From: Cellulomonas chengniuliangii
Lineage (GTDB): Bacteria > Actinomycetota > Actinomycetes > Actinomycetales > Cellulomonadaceae
NCBI RefSeq assembly: GCF_024508335.1
Contig: NZ_CP101988.1
Coordinates: 3,286,001-3,350,000, forward strand
Direction: 5' to 3'
DNA length: 64,000 nt
In this document: one piece after another, positions 24,398-37,249 of the stretch
Position numbering within the stretch: position 1 is the stretch's first letter
How the letters are laid out: every line of letters starts with the position of its first letter
Position numbers and translations under genes: made by a program
The notes under the pieces: model-generated
What the model was told of the DNA's origin: nothing
Databases searched by the model: none
The model's input: the letters and a program-made list of their open reading frames with translations, nothing else

Positions 24398-25141
24398 TCA
24401 GCGGCGCTCGAGCGTGTAGGGCCCGTGGTGGAGGACACCGTCGATGAACTCGCCGAACGCCCAGAAGCCCAGGTCGTCGAGGTAGTCGATGCGCTCGCCA
24501 TCGATCCAGAAGGAACCCTGGAACGCGTGCGGGCGGCCGCCACGGGTCTCGTCGTAGCGTCCATCCGCCGTGAGCTCCTGGTGAAGGAAGTCAGACGTGT
24601 CGATCCACATCCCCAGGTAAGGGCTGGTGGAAGCGGCGACCTCACCCGCACGCGTGGAGTCCGGCCGTTCGGGGGCGTTCGCGGTCCGCTCCCCGTTCCA
24701 GAGCACGACCTTGCCGTCGACGACGATCGCCGCCACGGACTCAGGCCGCGTCAGCACGGTCATGATGGCGCTCGCGGCGTCGGTCGCCAGCGCGGCGTCC
24801 ACGATCGCGAAGCTCCCCGTGTTCCCCGGCCAGAGGGTCCCGACATCCGAGGCCCGGCTGGCATTGAGGCCGAGCGCGGCACGGGCATCGATCACCACGG
24901 GCACGATGACCATGCCCGCGCAGTCGATCACGAGGGCGTTGTCGTCGCCCGCGGCTGTCACGATGCCCGGGCCGGTGCCGACGATGAACCCCTCGCCGAG
25001 GAGGATGTCAGCATCCTCCATCTCTCCGACCAGCGAGTCGAACACGTGGACCTGGGCGCCGACGAACAGCAACGGCTGCGCGTAGGCGGCCTGGTTGTCG
25101 ATGATGCGTGCCAGCAGCTCGGGTGTGAATGCGTTGTTCAT
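24398..25141 (-). CDS. Amidohydrolase-remnant fused to an Atu4866 domain
   Basis: A 247-residue protein. Residues 20-130 resemble the small composite beta domain of amidohydrolases: LLFVGAQVHVFDSLVGEMEDADILLGEGFIV, CAGMVIVPVVIDARAAL where active enzymes have PGLIDxHxH, and VGTLWPGNTGSFAIVDA. The metal-binding histidines and nearly all of the TIM barrel are absent, so it cannot be an ordinary amidohydrolase. Residues 170-247 are an Atu4866 domain (SPYLGMWIDTSDFLHQEL, RIDYLDDLGFWAFGEF, VLHHGPYTL). The ATG at 25141 follows GGAGG with 4 nt spacing. It is divergent from an MmyB-type regulator. Confidence 0.8.
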   Translation of the reverse strand: MNNAFTPELLARIIDNQAAYAQPLLFVGAQVHVFDSLVGEMEDADILLGEGFIVGTGPGIVTAAGDDNALVIDCAGMVIVPVVIDARAALGLNASRASDVGTLWPGNTGSFAIVDAALATDAASAIMTVLTRPESVAAIVVDGKVVLWNGERTANAPERPDSTRAGEVAASTSPYLGMWIDTSDFLHQELTADGRYDETRGGRPHAFQGSFWIDGERIDYLDDLGFWAFGEFIDGVLHHGPYTLERR

Positions 25142-25225
25142 GCTTCCTCCTCGATCCCCTCGGTGGAGATCCTGACCACGAGCCTGCGGGGCCGCGTTCG
25201 GAGCAAACAGACCGTGACGCACCGA

Positions 25226-25320
25226 GGGTGGGCGCACCCCGGCTGCACGGTGGGGAACGCGCGGGGACAGCCTGGGTGTGCCACGCCCTGTCACCGACGC
25301 TCCCGAGCGGGCAGGCTGTC
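25226..25320. promoter_or_regulatory. Candidate operators between Atu4866 operon and MmyB-type regulator
   Basis: Perfect 9-bp inverted repeats GACAGCCTG (25266-25274) and CAGGCTGTC (25312-25320) are 46 bp apart centre to centre; the second includes the -10-like CAGGCT 6 nt before the regulator's ATG. GGGTGGGCGCACCC (25226-25239) and GGGTGTGCCACGCCC (25274-25288) are imperfect dyads between them. Binding by the regulator is inferred from position. Confidence 0.4.
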
Positions 25321-25323
25321 TGC

Positions 25324-26178
25324 ATGGCGACCAATGACCTCGGGCTCTTCCTCACCGCGCGCCGCGCGGCCCTCAGCCCCGACGCCGCCGGAGTCCGCTG
25401 GAGCGGGGTGCGTCGCGTGCCCGGCCTCCGCCGCGAAGAGGTGGCGATGCTGGCCGGCGTCAGCGTCGACTACTACTCCAGGCTCGAGCAGGGGCGCGAG
25501 CACAACCCGTCAGCATCCGTTCTCAATGCGCTGAGCCGAGCACTCGACCTCGCAACCGATGCGCGCGAGCACCTGTTCCGCCTGGCGGGCGCGACGCCCT
25601 CCGCATCCCCGTCACCTGTCAGCGAGCAGGTCGACCCGTCGCTGCATCGCCTGATGGACGCGTGGCCCGACACCCCGGCCCTCATCCTGAACCGCCGCCT
25701 GGACATCCTCGCCCTGAACCCGCTCGCCCGAGCGCTCTACTCGCCGTTCGAGGAGACCGAGAATCTCGCCCGGATGGTCTTCGTGGATCCCGCGGGGGCG
25801 GCCTTCTTCGACGACTGGGACCGGTCCGCGCAGGCGTGCGTCGCGAACATCCGGCTGGCGCTGGGCTACGACCCGCATGACGGCGCCACGCTCGCACTGG
25901 CGGAGGAGCTGCGCGTGAGCCCGCGCTTCCGCGCGCTCTGGGCCCATAACGACGCGCGTGGGAAGACTCATGAGGCCAAGGTGTTCGTCCACCCGGACGT
26001 CGGGCGTCTCACCCTTGAGTTCAACTCGTTCGATGTGCGGGGCGCCGCCGGCCAGCAGCTCATCGTCTACCGTGCGGAACCCGCGTCCGCGAGCGATCAC
26101 GCCCTGAGGCTCCTCGCGACGATCGCGGCGACCCGCGATGCCGCGGTCCACGCTGCAGGGCAGGAGCTCGGCCGGTAG
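25324..26178 (+). CDS. XRE-family regulator with MmyB-like ligand-binding domain
   Basis: A 284-residue regulator. The HTH spans about residues 8-75, with VPGLRREEVAMLAGVSVDYYSRLEQGREHNPSASVLNALSRAL. The C-terminal PAS-like MmyB domain follows: ALILNRRLDILALNPLARALY, DPAGAAFFDDWD, and FRALWAHNDARGKTHEAKVFVHPDVGRLTLEFNSFDV. This architecture is very common in actinomycetes, where it usually controls the divergent gene, and the C-terminal domain has been reported to bind fatty acids in one member. The most likely target is the Atu4866 operon. It appears leaderless. Confidence 0.9.
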   Translation: MATNDLGLFLTARRAALSPDAAGVRWSGVRRVPGLRREEVAMLAGVSVDYYSRLEQGREHNPSASVLNALSRALDLATDAREHLFRLAGATPSASPSPVSEQVDPSLHRLMDAWPDTPALILNRRLDILALNPLARALYSPFEETENLARMVFVDPAGAAFFDDWDRSAQACVANIRLALGYDPHDGATLALAEELRVSPRFRALWAHNDARGKTHEAKVFVHPDVGRLTLEFNSFDVRGAAGQQLIVYRAEPASASDHALRLLATIAATRDAAVHAAGQELGR

Positions 26179-26240
26179 GAGCTGTGGCGACATTCCCACG
26201 CCGGCGCGCACGGGTCACACGGGGACCAACGGAACGCACT

Positions 26241-26273
26241 GACGCCGCCGACCTCGTGGAGGTCGGCGGCGTC
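26241..26273. terminator. Bidirectional hairpin terminator
   Basis: A perfect 14-bp stem, GACGCCGCCGACCT (26241-26254) with AGGTCGGCGGCGTC (26260-26273), and a 5-nt loop, between the convergent regulator and nrdF genes. It can serve both. Confidence 0.85.
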
Positions 26274-26293
26274 GGTACGTCAGGGGCGGGAGG

Positions 26294-29456
<3,163 letters not shown>

Positions 29457-29909
29457 AATGTTCCCAACCCTTCGCGGACGCGTGTGACGTCCTCAGTCGT
29501 TCCTAGGAGCTCGAAGCCGTACAGGTAGGGGACGTGGCACTTGGCCGCGATGATGTCCCCCGCGATGCAGTACGCCTCGCCGAAGTTCGTGTTTCCCGCG
29601 GCGATGACGCCGCGGATGAGTGAGCGGTTGCCCTCGTCATTGAGGAACTTGACCACCTGCCGCGGCACGGCCCCACCCTCGTTGCCGCCACCGTAGGTGG
29701 GCGTCATCAAGACGTAGGGCTCGTGCACGCGCAGGAAGGGCTGCGTGGGCGTCAGCGGGATGCGCTGCGCCGCGATCCCGAGACGCTGGACGAACCGGTG
29801 CGTGTTGTCTGACGCACTCGAGAAGTAGACCAGTGAGCTCATGATGGCTCCCTCGCCTCGAGTCAGTCAGGTGATGCCGTGATGCTCGGCCCGTCGGGGC
29901 CGCGAGCGG

Positions 29910-30155
29910 TCAGGCGACCGCGACAGCCGCACGCTCGGCGAGCGCCTTGATCTGGTCGGGCCGGTAGCCGGACCAGTGCTCGCCGTCTGCGACGACGACG
30001 GGCGCCTGCATGTGGCCCAGCGACACGACGTAGTCACGAGCGGCGGAGTCCTGGCTGATGTCCACGATCTCGTACTCGAAACCGGCCTTGTCCAGCGCAC
30101 GGTAGGTAGCAGTGCACTGCACGCACGACGGCTTGCTGTAGACCGTGATCGTCAT
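29910..30155 (-). CDS. nrdH: Glutaredoxin-like electron donor for class Ib RNR
   Basis: An 81-residue thioredoxin-fold protein, MTITVYSKPSCVQCTATYRALD with the CVQC redox motif, then MQAPVVVADGEHWSGYRPDQI, the NrdH-specific C-terminal signature (WSGFRPD-like). It reduces NrdE with electrons from thioredoxin reductase. It is the first gene of the nrd operon and lies just downstream of the NrdR-box pair. Confidence 0.96.
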   Translation of the reverse strand: MTITVYSKPSCVQCTATYRALDKAGFEYEIVDISQDSAARDYVVSLGHMQAPVVVADGEHWSGYRPDQIKALAERAAVAVA

Positions 30156-30206
30156 CGTGGCTCCCCCAGATGTGGCACCCGCGGACTGCCCGCGGCGAGG
30201 GTCTCG

Positions 30207-30254
30207 ACACTACACCTAGTGGTCGGTGATTGCTCTCACCACTAGCGGTTGTGC
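30207..30254 (-). promoter_or_regulatory. Pair of NrdR boxes upstream of nrdHIEF
   Basis: Compared by eye with ACACTATATATAGTGT, ACACTACACCTAGTGG (30207-30222) matches 12 of 16 and CCACTAGCGGTTGTGC (30239-30254) matches 9 of 16. The start-to-start distance is 32 bp, about three turns, the spacing known for cooperative NrdR binding. The pair lies 52-99 nt before nrdH. Confidence 0.75.
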
Positions 30255-30539
30255 TTACACGCGTGTCGTTCTTCACCCTCTGTGGACAACTCCAGGCTAG
30301 AGCGAGGGTCCGACACGGCCCGGACCTGCATGTTCTCCACGGTCCACAGAGCGCCCACATGGCCCTCCACAGGGCCCTCCACAGGCCCTCGCCCGATTCG
30401 TCCCGCGTGCCGTCGCGCGACGCACCGGACGAATCGCCGCGCCTGCCCTCGTGGTTGTGCCGGACATCACCCGGACGGACCTCTGGGACGCGCCGACGCA
30501 GACGCGCCGCAGCGCCGCGAGCGGTGCCAGAGTGGGCGC

Positions 30540-30980
30540 ATGGCCGAACTCAGCGAGCTGTTCGCAGCAGACCACGCGACCGCACTCACCCGCACCGCCG
30601 CGCTGGACGCCGGCGACGTGCCCGACACCGCCACCCACATCGAGCTCACGTCGGTGGGCCCGGCCGAGCTCGAGGCCCTCGGCGAGATCGCCGCCGAGGT
30701 GGTGCGCTTCGGCACCGGCGACCTCGAGTTGGAGGAGGTCGACCTGGACCACGAGAACCTCTTCGAGCTGCCGCCGTTCCTGGTCGACCTGCTGGTCGAG
30801 CTCGGGCGCACGGACGACGAGGACGCGCTGGGCGAGGTCGCCGAGCGCTGGGCCGCCTCGGACGTGATGGAGGCGACGGCCGGCGAGCTGGCCCTGGTCC
30901 TCTCGGACATCGTCGACCTGGTGACGACGGCCTCCCGCGAGGACCTGCACGTCTACCTGTGGACCGAGCCCCTCGGCTGA
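30540..30980 (+). CDS. Hypothetical acidic protein
   Basis: A 146-residue, strongly acidic, alpha-helical protein, MAELSELFAADHATALTRTAALD at the start, with LEALGEIAAEVVRFGTGDLELEEVDLDHENLFELPPFLVDLLVEL in the middle. No metal or catalytic motif is seen and I do not recognise the family. A CAGAGT box 6 nt before the ATG suggests a leaderless transcript. It is divergent from nrdH with about 380 nt between, and is followed by the TTGCGCAA array. Confidence 0.6.
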   Translation: MAELSELFAADHATALTRTAALDAGDVPDTATHIELTSVGPAELEALGEIAAEVVRFGTGDLELEEVDLDHENLFELPPFLVDLLVELGRTDDEDALGEVAERWAASDVMEATAGELALVLSDIVDLVTTASREDLHVYLWTEPLG

Positions 30981-31021
30981 CGGCGGTCGCCTCGACGATC
31001 CACGCGTCGTCCTTCGCGACA

Positions 31022-31063
31022 TCTCTTGCGCAATAACTCTTGCGCAAGAGATGTTGCGCATCT
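31022..31063. repeat. Three TTGCGCAA cores at exact 14-bp spacing
   Basis: TTGCGCAA at 31026-31033 and 31040-31047, and TTGCGCAT at 31054-31061. The middle one extends to the perfect dyad CTCTTGCGCAAGAG (31037-31050). The array lies in the 270-nt gap between a hypothetical gene and the end of the Fur-family gene. It looks like a protein-binding array. It contains TTGC half-sites like those of Nur boxes but not at the Nur spacing. Confidence 0.6.
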
Positions 31064-31253
31064 GCGCTCCTCATCATGGACGGGCACGAGGCACAGCCGA
31101 CACCGCGCACGGACGCCGCGGTCCGCACCAGCGACCCCGAGCGGATCCGCGCCCTGCCTCGCGACCCGCACCGCCCGGGAGGCCGACATCGCGCGGGCCC
31201 TCGCACTCCGCTCAGGCGCGGGCGTCTGACCGCACCCGCCCGGGACGGGGTCC

Positions 31254-31670
31254 CTACCGGGGGTCCGTCGGGCGACGGCAGTCGCCGCACAGGGCGACGA
31301 CCGTCACGCCGAGCACCGGGCCCGAGGCCCGCTCGAGCAGCGGCATGACCTCGCGGATGTCGAGGTCGTCGATCCGGTCGCACCGTGGGCACACGGCGTG
31401 CCCGTGGCCGTGGCCGACGCCGTACCGCGACCCGCGGAAGCCGTCGACGCGGTGGGCTAGCCCGGTCTCGACGAACCGCGCCATGGTGCGGTAGACGGTC
31501 GAAGGCCGGATGTGGGGCAGCTCGGCGCGGACAGCGTCGACCAGCTCGTTGCCGGTGAGGTGGCGGTCGGCGTCTTCCAGTGCGCGGAGGCAGGACAGGC
31601 GTTGCTGGGTGACACGCCCGGTCGCGGAGAGCGCGTCGCGCAGTGCCTCGTCGTTGGTCCTACCCGGCAA
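31254..31670 (-). CDS. Fur-family metal regulator, probably nickel-responsive (Nur-like)
   Basis: A 138-residue Fur protein: winged helix (VTQQRLSCLRALEDADRHLTGNELVDAV, PSTVYRTMARFVETGLAHRV), a histidine-rich GHGHGHAVCPRCDRI with the first CxxC, and CGDCRR with the second. The start appears to be TTG at 31670, inside the last codons of the upstream transporter gene (11-nt overlap), so the two are coupled. The partner is a NiCoT nickel/cobalt transporter preceded by a Nur-type box, so nickel is the best guess; zinc (Zur) is the alternative. Confidence 0.82.
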   Translation of the reverse strand: MPGRTNDEALRDALSATGRVTQQRLSCLRALEDADRHLTGNELVDAVRAELPHIRPSTVYRTMARFVETGLAHRVDGFRGSRYGVGHGHGHAVCPRCDRIDDLDIREVMPLLERASGPVLGVTVVALCGDCRRPTDPR

Positions 31671-32829
31671 TGTGGGACGACCACCTCTCCTCGACGCGCC
31701 CGAAGCGCCAGACGGCGAGTGCGACCAGCCACGAGACCAGGAACAGCCCCACGATGACGTAGCCGGCGTAGTCGAGGCCGATGTCGGCGATCGCCCCCAC
31801 GAGCCCGGTCGTGATGTCGAACCGGTCCGCGAACACGCTGACGAGCTGGATCGTGCCGATCACCAGCGCGACGATCACCGAGATGGTGGTGATCGTCAGG
31901 TTGTAGAACACCTTGCGCACCGGGCGCGCGAACGCCCAGCCGTAGGCGCCGTTCATGAAGACGCCGTCGAGGGTGTCCATCAGGCACATCCCCGCCGCGA
32001 ACAGGATCGGCAGCAGCAGGATCGCGTAGAACGGCAGGTTGAACGCCGCAGCGCCGCCCGCCAGGACCAGGAGGCCGATCTCGGTGGCCGTGTCGAAGCC
32101 GAGCCCGAACAGCACGCCCACGGGGTAGATCTGCCAGGGCTTGGTGATCGACTTGGTGAGCCCGCCCAGGAAGCGGTTCATGAATCCCCGGGAGTCGAGC
32201 TGCTTCTCGAGCGCGGCCTCGTCATAGGCGCCGGTGCGCATGGAGCGGAAGACCTTGAGGATGCCGACGAGCGCGGCGAGGTTCAGGATGCCGAGGATCC
32301 ACAGGAAGGCCCCGGACACCGACGGGCCGATGATGCCGGTCACGGTGTGCAGCGTCGAGCTGTCGTCCTCGAGCGGGCCGACGATGGCCTTGACCCCGAG
32401 CGCGAGCAGGAACGCCAGGCCGAACACGATGGTCGAGTGCCCCAGCGAGAACCAGAAGCCGACCGAGAGCGGCTTCTTCTGGCGTCCGGCGCCCTGGGCC
32501 TCGCGGGCGATGTTGTCGCCGATGAGCTTGCGCGTCGTGTTGTCGACCGCCGCGATGTGGTCCGCGTCGAACGCGTGCCGCAGGCCGAACGTGTAGGCCA
32601 GGATCCCGACGCCAACGGTGTAGACGGGGTAGTCGCCTCCGAGAGCGAAGTGCTGCGGCGCCACGACGCCGAGCAGCAGCCCGAATCCGACGACGTGGAG
32701 GACCGCGATGAGCGACGTCATCCCGATGAGGCTCCGCCGGTCGGCGCTGGACAGGCTGCGCCGGAAGTCCCGGAGGTGTGCCCCCACTCCTGGCGCCTGG
32801 TCGGTCGATGCGGTGGAGCGCTCTGCCAT
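31660..32829 (-). CDS. NiCoT-family nickel/cobalt transporter
   Basis: A 389-residue membrane protein with eight or so helices. The family signature is FGLRHAFDADHIAAVDN (HAxDADHI, the metal-binding HX4DH motif in TM2), followed by VGFWFSLGHSTIVF and LFGLGFDTATEIGLL. Members (HoxN, NixA, NicT) import Ni2+ or Co2+ for urease, hydrogenase, Ni-SOD or cobalamin. The ATG at 32829 has a G-rich Shine-Dalgarno 6-7 nt upstream. A TTGCGA-N5-TCGCAA box lies 65-83 nt before the start, and a Fur-family gene follows in the operon. Confidence 0.93.
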   Translation of the reverse strand: MAERSTASTDQAPGVGAHLRDFRRSLSSADRRSLIGMTSLIAVLHVVGFGLLLGVVAPQHFALGGDYPVYTVGVGILAYTFGLRHAFDADHIAAVDNTTRKLIGDNIAREAQGAGRQKKPLSVGFWFSLGHSTIVFGLAFLLALGVKAIVGPLEDDSSTLHTVTGIIGPSVSGAFLWILGILNLAALVGILKVFRSMRTGAYDEAALEKQLDSRGFMNRFLGGLTKSITKPWQIYPVGVLFGLGFDTATEIGLLVLAGGAAAFNLPFYAILLLPILFAAGMCLMDTLDGVFMNGAYGWAFARPVRKVFYNLTITTISVIVALVIGTIQLVSVFADRFDITTGLVGAIADIGLDYAGYVIVGLFLVSWLVALAVWRFGRVEERWSSHIAG

Positions 32830-32893
32830 GGTGGTTCCCCCCTGGGACAGGCCGTCGGCTCACCGCCGCATGACCGAATTCCAGGACAACCCA

Positions 32894-32912
32894 GTTGCGA
32901 CTCGCTCGCAAC
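32894..32912 (-). promoter_or_regulatory. Nur-type operator upstream of the NiCoT transporter
   Basis: GTTGCGACTCGCTCGCAAC is a perfect 7-bp inverted repeat around 5 nt. It fits the Streptomyces Nur box pattern TTGCaa-N5-ttGCAA with one base changed symmetrically in each half. Its location in the transporter's promoter region supports nickel repression by the downstream Fur-family protein. Confidence 0.65.
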
Positions 32913-32960
32913 ACGTGCGGCCTCCGCCCAGCCGCGCAGCGGCTCCGGGGCGGCAGGCCC

Positions 32961-33398
32961 TCAGCGGTAAGTGATCTCCGTGCGTCTCGTCGGGCGCCAC
33001 AGCACGATGGCCCCGCCCGTGCTCCGCTGCTCCCCCATCCGGGCCCGCTGGCCGCGGCGCATCGCGATCACGTCGCCCGTGGGGCCGGCGGTGAACACCC
33101 GCCGGCCCGGCTCCGCGAACGAGCGCAGGTACTCGACCTGCTGGGTCAGCCGCGCGACCTCGGCCTCGAGGTCGAGGATGCGCTTGATCCCCGCGAGGTT
33201 GACGCCCTCGTCCTGCGAGAGCCGATGCACCTCGCGGAGCTGCTCGATGTCCCGCCACGAGTAGCGGCGGCCCCGGCCACGGGTGCGCCGGGGCGAGACG
33301 ATGCCCAGCCGGTCGTACTGCCGCAGGGTCTGCGGGTGCATGCCCGCGAGCTCGGCCGCCACCGAGATCACGTACACCTGCGCGTCTTCCGCCAGCAT
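32961..33398 (-). CDS. hspR: MerR-family heat-shock repressor
   Basis: A 145-residue HspR. The MerR HTH reads YVISVAAELAGMHPQTLRQYDRLGIVSPRRTRGRGRRYSWRDIEQLREVHRLSQDEGVNLAGI, diagnostic of HspR, and a coiled coil (EAEVARLTQQVEYLRSF) follows. HspR binds HAIR sites with DnaK as co-repressor. ATG 33398 has AAGGGG 6 nt upstream and is preferred over GTG 33419. It is the last gene of dnaK-grpE-dnaJ-hspR, and two HAIR sites lie upstream of dnaK, closing the feedback loop. Confidence 0.93.
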   Translation of the reverse strand: MLAEDAQVYVISVAAELAGMHPQTLRQYDRLGIVSPRRTRGRGRRYSWRDIEQLREVHRLSQDEGVNLAGIKRILDLEAEVARLTQQVEYLRSFAEPGRRVFTAGPTGDVIAMRRGQRARMGEQRSTGGAIVLWRPTRRTEITYR

Positions 33399-33438
33399 GT
33401 CTCGCCCCTTCGCCGTCACGTGTTCAGGTCAGGTCACA

Positions 33439-34446
33439 TCAGGTCCGGGCCTGCGCCCGGAGGTCGGCGCGCACGTCCTCGCCCGCGGTCGCCACACCGA
33501 AGGCCTCGACCGCGTCGCGCGCGGCCCCCGTGAGCTTCTGCGGCACCACGACCAGCACGGTGACCAGCAGGTCGCCCGTGCCCTTGGACGTGGTGATGCC
33601 CCGGCCCTTGACCCGCAGGGTGCGTCCCGACGGGGTGCCCGCCGGGACCTTGAGCCGCACCGTGCCGCCGTCCAGGGTCGGCACCTCGATCTGCGCGCCG
33701 AGCGCGGCCTCGTCGAAGGACACGGGCACCGTCTCGCGCAGGTTGTTGCCATCGAGGGTGAACACGGGGTGCGGGGTGACCCGCACCGTGACGACCAGGT
33801 CCCCCGCGGGCCCGCCGTTGGCGCCGGGCCGGCCCTTGCCGCGCAACCGGATCTTCTGCCCGTCGTGGACCCCCGGGGGGATGCGGGCGTTGACCGTCCG
33901 CCCCTCGACGCTCAGTGAGACGGTCGAGCCCTCAGTGGCCTGCCGGAACGGCAGGGTGGTGACGGCCTCGAGGTCGGCGCCCTGGCGGGGTCCGCGGCCC
34001 CCGCCGCCGAACCCACCGCCGAAGCCGCCGCCACCGCCGCCGAACAGGCCGCCGAGGATGTCCTCGAAGCCGCCGGGCATGTCCTGTCCGCCACCGCCGC
34101 CGGTGGAGAACCGCACCCGCTGGCCGCCTCCACCGCCGAAGGCTCCGCCGAACAGGTCCTCGAACCCGGCGGCGCCCCCGCCTGCGCCGGCGCCCGAGAA
34201 CCGCGGGCCGCCGGCCATCGCGCGCAGCTGGTCGTACTGCTGACGCTGCTCGGGGTCGGACAGGACCGAGTAGGCCTCGCCGACCTCCTTGAACTTCGCC
34301 TCGGCGCTCGAGTCGCCCGGGTTGTGGTCCGGGTGCATCTGCCGGGCGAGCTTGCGGTACGCCTTCTTGATCGCGGCCTGGTCTGCGTCCTTGGGGACGC
34401 CGAGAGCGGCGTAGTAGTCCTTCTCCAGCCAGTCCTGGCCGCTCAC
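33439..34446 (-). CDS. dnaJ: DnaJ-type chaperone without zinc finger (class B/CbpA-like)
   Basis: A 335-residue J-protein. The J domain has the HPD motif in QMHPDHNPGDSSAEAKFKEV. A long Gly/Phe-rich region (about residues 80-160) follows, then two substrate-binding beta domains (GSTVSLSVEGRTVNARIPPGV and LDGGTVRLKVPAGTPSGRTLRVKGRG). The CxxCxGxG zinc repeats are absent, which marks the class B type usual in the actinobacterial dnaK operon. It stimulates DnaK ATPase. It lies 57 nt after grpE and 40 nt before hspR. Confidence 0.93.
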   Translation of the reverse strand: MSGQDWLEKDYYAALGVPKDADQAAIKKAYRKLARQMHPDHNPGDSSAEAKFKEVGEAYSVLSDPEQRQQYDQLRAMAGGPRFSGAGAGGGAAGFEDLFGGAFGGGGGQRVRFSTGGGGGQDMPGGFEDILGGLFGGGGGGFGGGFGGGGRGPRQGADLEAVTTLPFRQATEGSTVSLSVEGRTVNARIPPGVHDGQKIRLRGKGRPGANGGPAGDLVVTVRVTPHPVFTLDGNNLRETVPVSFDEAALGAQIEVPTLDGGTVRLKVPAGTPSGRTLRVKGRGITTSKGTGDLLVTVLVVVPQKLTGAARDAVEAFGVATAGEDVRADLRAQART

Positions 34447-34503
34447 GGCGTCTCCCTCCGGCTCAACTCAGGCTGCTCGACGCACCCCAGCGGATGCCGA
34501 GCC

Positions 34504-35147
34504 TCAGGCATCCGGGTCGACGACTGCGACCCGGGCCGCCCGCAGGATGCGCTCGCCCGCCCGGTACCCGGGCTGCAGCACCGTCGCGACGGTCGGCTCC
34601 GCGACCTCCGAGGAGTGCGAGTGCATGAGCGCCTCGTGCACGTTGGGGTCGAAGACCTCGCCCTCGGCCCCGTACCGGACGATGCCGAACCGGCCCAGGA
34701 TCGCCTCGAGCTTCTCCGCGATCGAGCCGAAGGGCCCAGTCAGGTCGCCGTGCTGACGCGCGAGCTGGATGTCGTCGAGCACGGGGATGAGCGCCTCGGC
34801 GACCTCCGCGACACCCCGCTCGCGAGCGACCGAGGCATCGCTCTTCGAGCGCTTCACGTAGGACGTGTACTGCTGCTCGAGGTTGTAGTACGCCGCGTTG
34901 GCGCGCTGCAGCTCGTCGAGTCGCTCGGCCGCCAGGCCCTCCGCCGCGACGAGCGCCTCGTGCATGTGCGCGTCCGCCTCGGCCTCGAGCCCGGCGAGCG
35001 GGTCGGCCTCGGCGCCCTCGGGCTGGGCGCCCTGGTCGCGCACTGCGCCCGTCTCCGGGTCGATGCGCCGCTTGTCGGTGAAGCGGGGCGTCTCCTCGCC
35101 GGAGGGGTCGGGGCGGCCTTCCCCGCCGGCGGGGGTCCGGTCCTCGC

Positions 35148-35151
<4 letters not shown>
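34504..35151 (-). CDS. grpE: Nucleotide exchange factor GrpE
   Basis: A 215-residue GrpE: a disordered acidic N terminus, the long dimerising helix ([37 protein letters not shown]), then [18 protein letters not shown] and the C-terminal beta domain [42 protein letters not shown]. It releases ADP from DnaK. The start (GTG at 35151) overlaps the dnaK stop by 4 nt, so translation is coupled. Confidence 0.95.
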
Positions 35152-37022
<1,871 letters not shown>

Positions 37023-37082
37023 GAGCGTGCGCCTTCTTTCGTGTGGGTGCGTGAACCCCGGGGATGTCGCCACCGAGGGTCG

Positions 37083-37166
37083 CTTGAGTCTGCTGCGCTC
37101 AAGTTTGCGCGCCCGAGGCGCGCCACGCAAGTTCCGAGGCCCAATGTTGAGTCTGGTCGGCTCAAT
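37083..37166 (-). promoter_or_regulatory. Two HAIR elements (HspR operators) upstream of dnaK
   Basis: CTTGAGT-N7-GCTCAAG at 37083-37103 matches the HAIR consensus CTTGAGT-N7-ACTCAAG at 13 of 14 positions. GTTGAGT-N7-GCTCAAT at 37146-37166 matches 11 of 14. Their starts are 63 bp apart, six turns. A lone half-site ACTCAAG stands at 37192-37198. Confidence 0.92.
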
Positions 37167-37249
37167 GTGCGAGGACGGAAGCGCCCCCACCACTCAAGTT
37201 GACTCCACCACCGTCAGCCCCGCACCCCGGGGGCGCCGACACGAGCCCG

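Noticed and set aside
22961-25534. An 857-codon plus-strand frame across the hydrolase and Atu4866 genes
   Set aside because: It would cover three well-supported minus-strand or regulator genes and has no recognisable domain or ribosome binding site.
31077-31229. Small gene after the TTGCGCAA array
   Set aside because: Protein-like stretches occur in two different frames (PRTDAAVRTSDPERIRAL and READIARALALRSGAGV). No single frame is convincing and no ribosome binding site is present. It may be a broken small gene, but I cannot support it.
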